Positions 7,401 through 8,217 of a stretch of DNA of 8,217 nucleotides are shown here, piece after piece. The notes under the pieces were generated by a model. The model was given only the letters and a program-made list of their open reading frames with translations. It searched no databases and was not told the origin of the DNA. A program made the translations under genes and the position numbers. Source of the stretch: DTNV01 sp964388435 (lineage in GTDB: Archaea > Micrarchaeota > Micrarchaeia > Norongarragalinales > UBA8480). Numbering within the stretch: position 1 is the stretch's first letter; each line of letters begins with the position of its first letter. Location of the stretch: assembly GCA_964388435.1 (NCBI GenBank), contig CAYMAH010000049.1, forward strand, positions 1 to 8,217, in the 5' to 3' direction.

Positions 7401-8217
7401 TCCTGTTGTTGGAGACAACGGTCCTGGAAGCGGGGAGAATGGAAAGTATGTTTTTAATAATCTTATAACGTTAGGTCCGGGTGTTTTTCAGGTTCAGGCT
7501 TCAGAGCCTAACTTTCAGCCTGGAAGCGTTGATTTGAACAGTATTCAAACGGATTTTTTCACTATCAGTCCGAGTGATTACCTTCCTTTGACTTGTAATT
7601 CAACTAGCATGCAGGTTACTAACACTCTTGACATTCCTGTTTCTTTGACAATAAGCGCTCCCTGTGTTAATGTTACGGGGTTTAACGTTCCTCAGGAGCC
7701 TAATGGAAATTATTTCATTTCCGCGGTTAATCCCGGAAGCACTGTTTTTCTGGGGGTTCAACCGGTCAGCGCGAGCAGTTGTATTATGACTTTTACTTCT
7801 TCTGATCCTAGGAGTGGTTATAATTATTTTAACCAGCTTCAGGTGCAGAATAATTGCAACACTTTCGGTCAGGTTAATTATAGTGGTGCCGCGGGGGTGA
7901 TTCAAATTCAAAATGGGGCTTTTGTTCCAAATTATTTGGAGATTTACGCCACTCTGGCGCAGCAGTATGGGGCTCAGCAGATGAACAATTACTACACTGC
8001 CGGAAGCTTGTACAACACTCCGGGTTTTGGGACGAACAGCGTTTACGGTCCTCAATACGCTTCAAATTACCTGCCTGGGCAAACCGCTTTGCAGTATCCT
8101 TACAATCAAAATCTTCTTACTCCCAACTCGCCTTTTAATTATAATTATTATGCTCAAACCGGTATTAATCCTGCTTCGAATCCAATGCTTTCGCTTTCTT
8201 TCAATGCCAACAGTCAG
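4495..8217 (+). CDS. Giant membrane-anchored surface protein with repeated Ig-like/CarboxypepD_reg-like domains (3' partial)
   Basis: The frame stays open for 1241 codons to the last base of the window. In-frame ATGs lie at 4486, 4492 and 4495; promoter spacing favours 4495. Residues 1-45 are probably cytoplasmic and acidic, and residues 46-68 (from VFILIILALIAGIAFLV) form one membrane anchor. About six related beta domains follow, each opening like VxVVDxxGNPLxGAxVxV and containing a TDxxGxVxF turn, near residues 86-150, 162-240, 256-335, 342-422, 428-515 and 516-602. This is the pattern of carboxypeptidase regulatory-like/Ig-like repeats. Residues 603 onward are longer beta-rich regions with a few Cys pairs. 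The last 100 or so residues are low-complexity Asn/Tyr/Gln/Pro. Numerous N-x-S/T sequons suggest glycosylation outside the cell. Likely roles are adhesion, cell-surface structure or contact with a partner cell; no catalytic motif is visible. G/T-rich codon choice dominates until about 7980 and then shifts toward C/A. Confidence 0.9.
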   Translation, partial: MALSLNEWYRALEDKYYDLMDSLEDKTHVYEWFVNPLEDKGVPSFPVFILIILALIAGIAFLVSTFLIPSQTVMQLSIMSSVGPSPVPNATVSVQYGSQILNNKTDENGNVSFTVPADTMVSVSVNAQGFNPVSEKITTSSQSITIPSAITLGFASVAQQEVLFNVVDQNNNPLQGASVVVNSVNGGSALTVLTDSSGHAVFNVTSNSILMYTVSLAGYQSASGSVSSNSANQTVSLTSSSTVDQMLGGSKPSDGLVLVSVNDSNGNPVYGTVNFYDAVSNKLLGSDTENGSFSFNITLGESVYVTYSGSGYLSQTGNPQTVSSETFFSLTVQQASASVSENISVSVVDQNGNSLTGVEVQLFNGNSILESGLTDSSGSVGFTVSKTVGFNSLYLTAYEQGYVPVQVASVSLSNNIVLNQLLVGGYGSVNVNVVDAGGNPVVNGNVNFYTASGLNLGVYPVLQTDTNGNVNFQGLPLNVSLIVKASFNSAFGSSDSFVLIGGETDNLSIQLSRPLATVVVNTVDMISKKPLSGASVLVSTSQGLSVANCTTNGKGVCVLNSVWADGTQLVFTSSLSGYSSYTSALVSFTPLSDNIENINMVSNAFNNQTLVVFDGVTTLDGAPVNSLTQGGFFVFHFTSSFVNSSQQESLMFRVGDQSTVDNESAYISGFSYSPSIQQPVVIESSSYNPSGDCTPDILNNPVDNEGKWVEIKYSGLSGTAELNAIVFVKPNTVGQSVDFYYRASSVVGSVYSRDPFDNALNYSQSIQGLASCYANSHLLNYNIIQGNNYCNSDGSACVELTFDNHSSPFTGLLNEPFTVNYKLENFGPVDAQSAYVVVESLGNNIIFNSYAGDGSASVNDNFSSNVLLGASSSNYSGSFTAVGVMPVSSSQVYFEFGDQRGAILSTKGFVSVSGVDGLNVQVSSSNFTVGKKQTLTVLVTSVSNNLPVTDATISLNELQGSVFNGNPPSPVVGDNGPGSGENGKYVFNNLITLGPGVFQVQASEPNFQPGSVDLNSIQTDFFTISPSDYLPLTCNSTSMQVTNTLDIPVSLTISAPCVNVTGFNVPQEPNGNYFISAVNPGSTVFLGVQPVSASSCIMTFTSSDPRSGYNYFNQLQVQNNCNTFGQVNYSGAAGVIQIQNGAFVPNYLEIYATLAQQYGAQQMNNYYTAGSLYNTPGFGTNSVYGPQYASNYLPGQTALQYPYNQNLLTPNSPFNYNYYAQTGINPASNPMLSLSFNANSQ

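Noticed and set aside
7600..8055. 151-codon and other minus-strand ORFs across the giant gene
   Set aside because: Antisense shadows of a continuous repeat-domain frame; no domain or start signal.

Overview
The window looks archaeal, most like a small-genome DPANN-type lineage (an inference; there is no marker gene). Two genes have the same promoter layout: a purine-rich BRE-like stretch, then GTTTTTA centred 28-29 nt upstream of the ATG, with no Shine-Dalgarno sequence. That is the geometry of archaeal leaderless transcripts. The DNA is AT-rich and dominated by a very large, sequon-rich surface protein with an N-terminal membrane anchor.

Layout. (1) 1-1305: the 3' part of a secreted Asn/Thr/Ser-rich Cys-containing gene, interrupted by an in-frame TAA at 1123 inside a duplicated C-terminal module. 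(2) 1306-1411: a convergent intergenic gap with a perfect 9-bp hairpin and T-runs (terminator). (3) 1412 to about 2338, minus strand: the remnant of a DUF4143-type ATPase that has lost its nucleotide-binding half. (4) 2515-3295: a promoter and a 246-aa protein with four predicted membrane segments, a coiled coil and a C-terminal winged helix. (5) 3280-3470: a cluster of CGTG(C) motifs with about 10-bp spacing, then a hairpin flanked by a short direct repeat. (6) 3481-4440: about 1 kb without an intact gene, first an almost C-free T/G-rich tract, then decayed coding sequence, including one relic frameshifted by an exact 11-bp tandem duplication. (7) 4495-8217: a giant surface protein, at least 1241 aa, built from repeated Ig-like/carboxypeptidase-regulatory-like beta domains and running off the window.

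Two larger readings deserve a test. First, the membrane-embedded winged-helix protein lies directly against an iteron-like array that begins inside its own 3' end. Together they could be a membrane-tethered DNA-binding, replication or segregation module. Second, the frame open at position 8217 is the same frame that is open at position 1, and base composition and Gln codon choice drift at the right edge toward those at the left edge. The window may therefore be a complete circular element cut inside one giant surface-protein gene. Neither reading is proven by the sequence alone.
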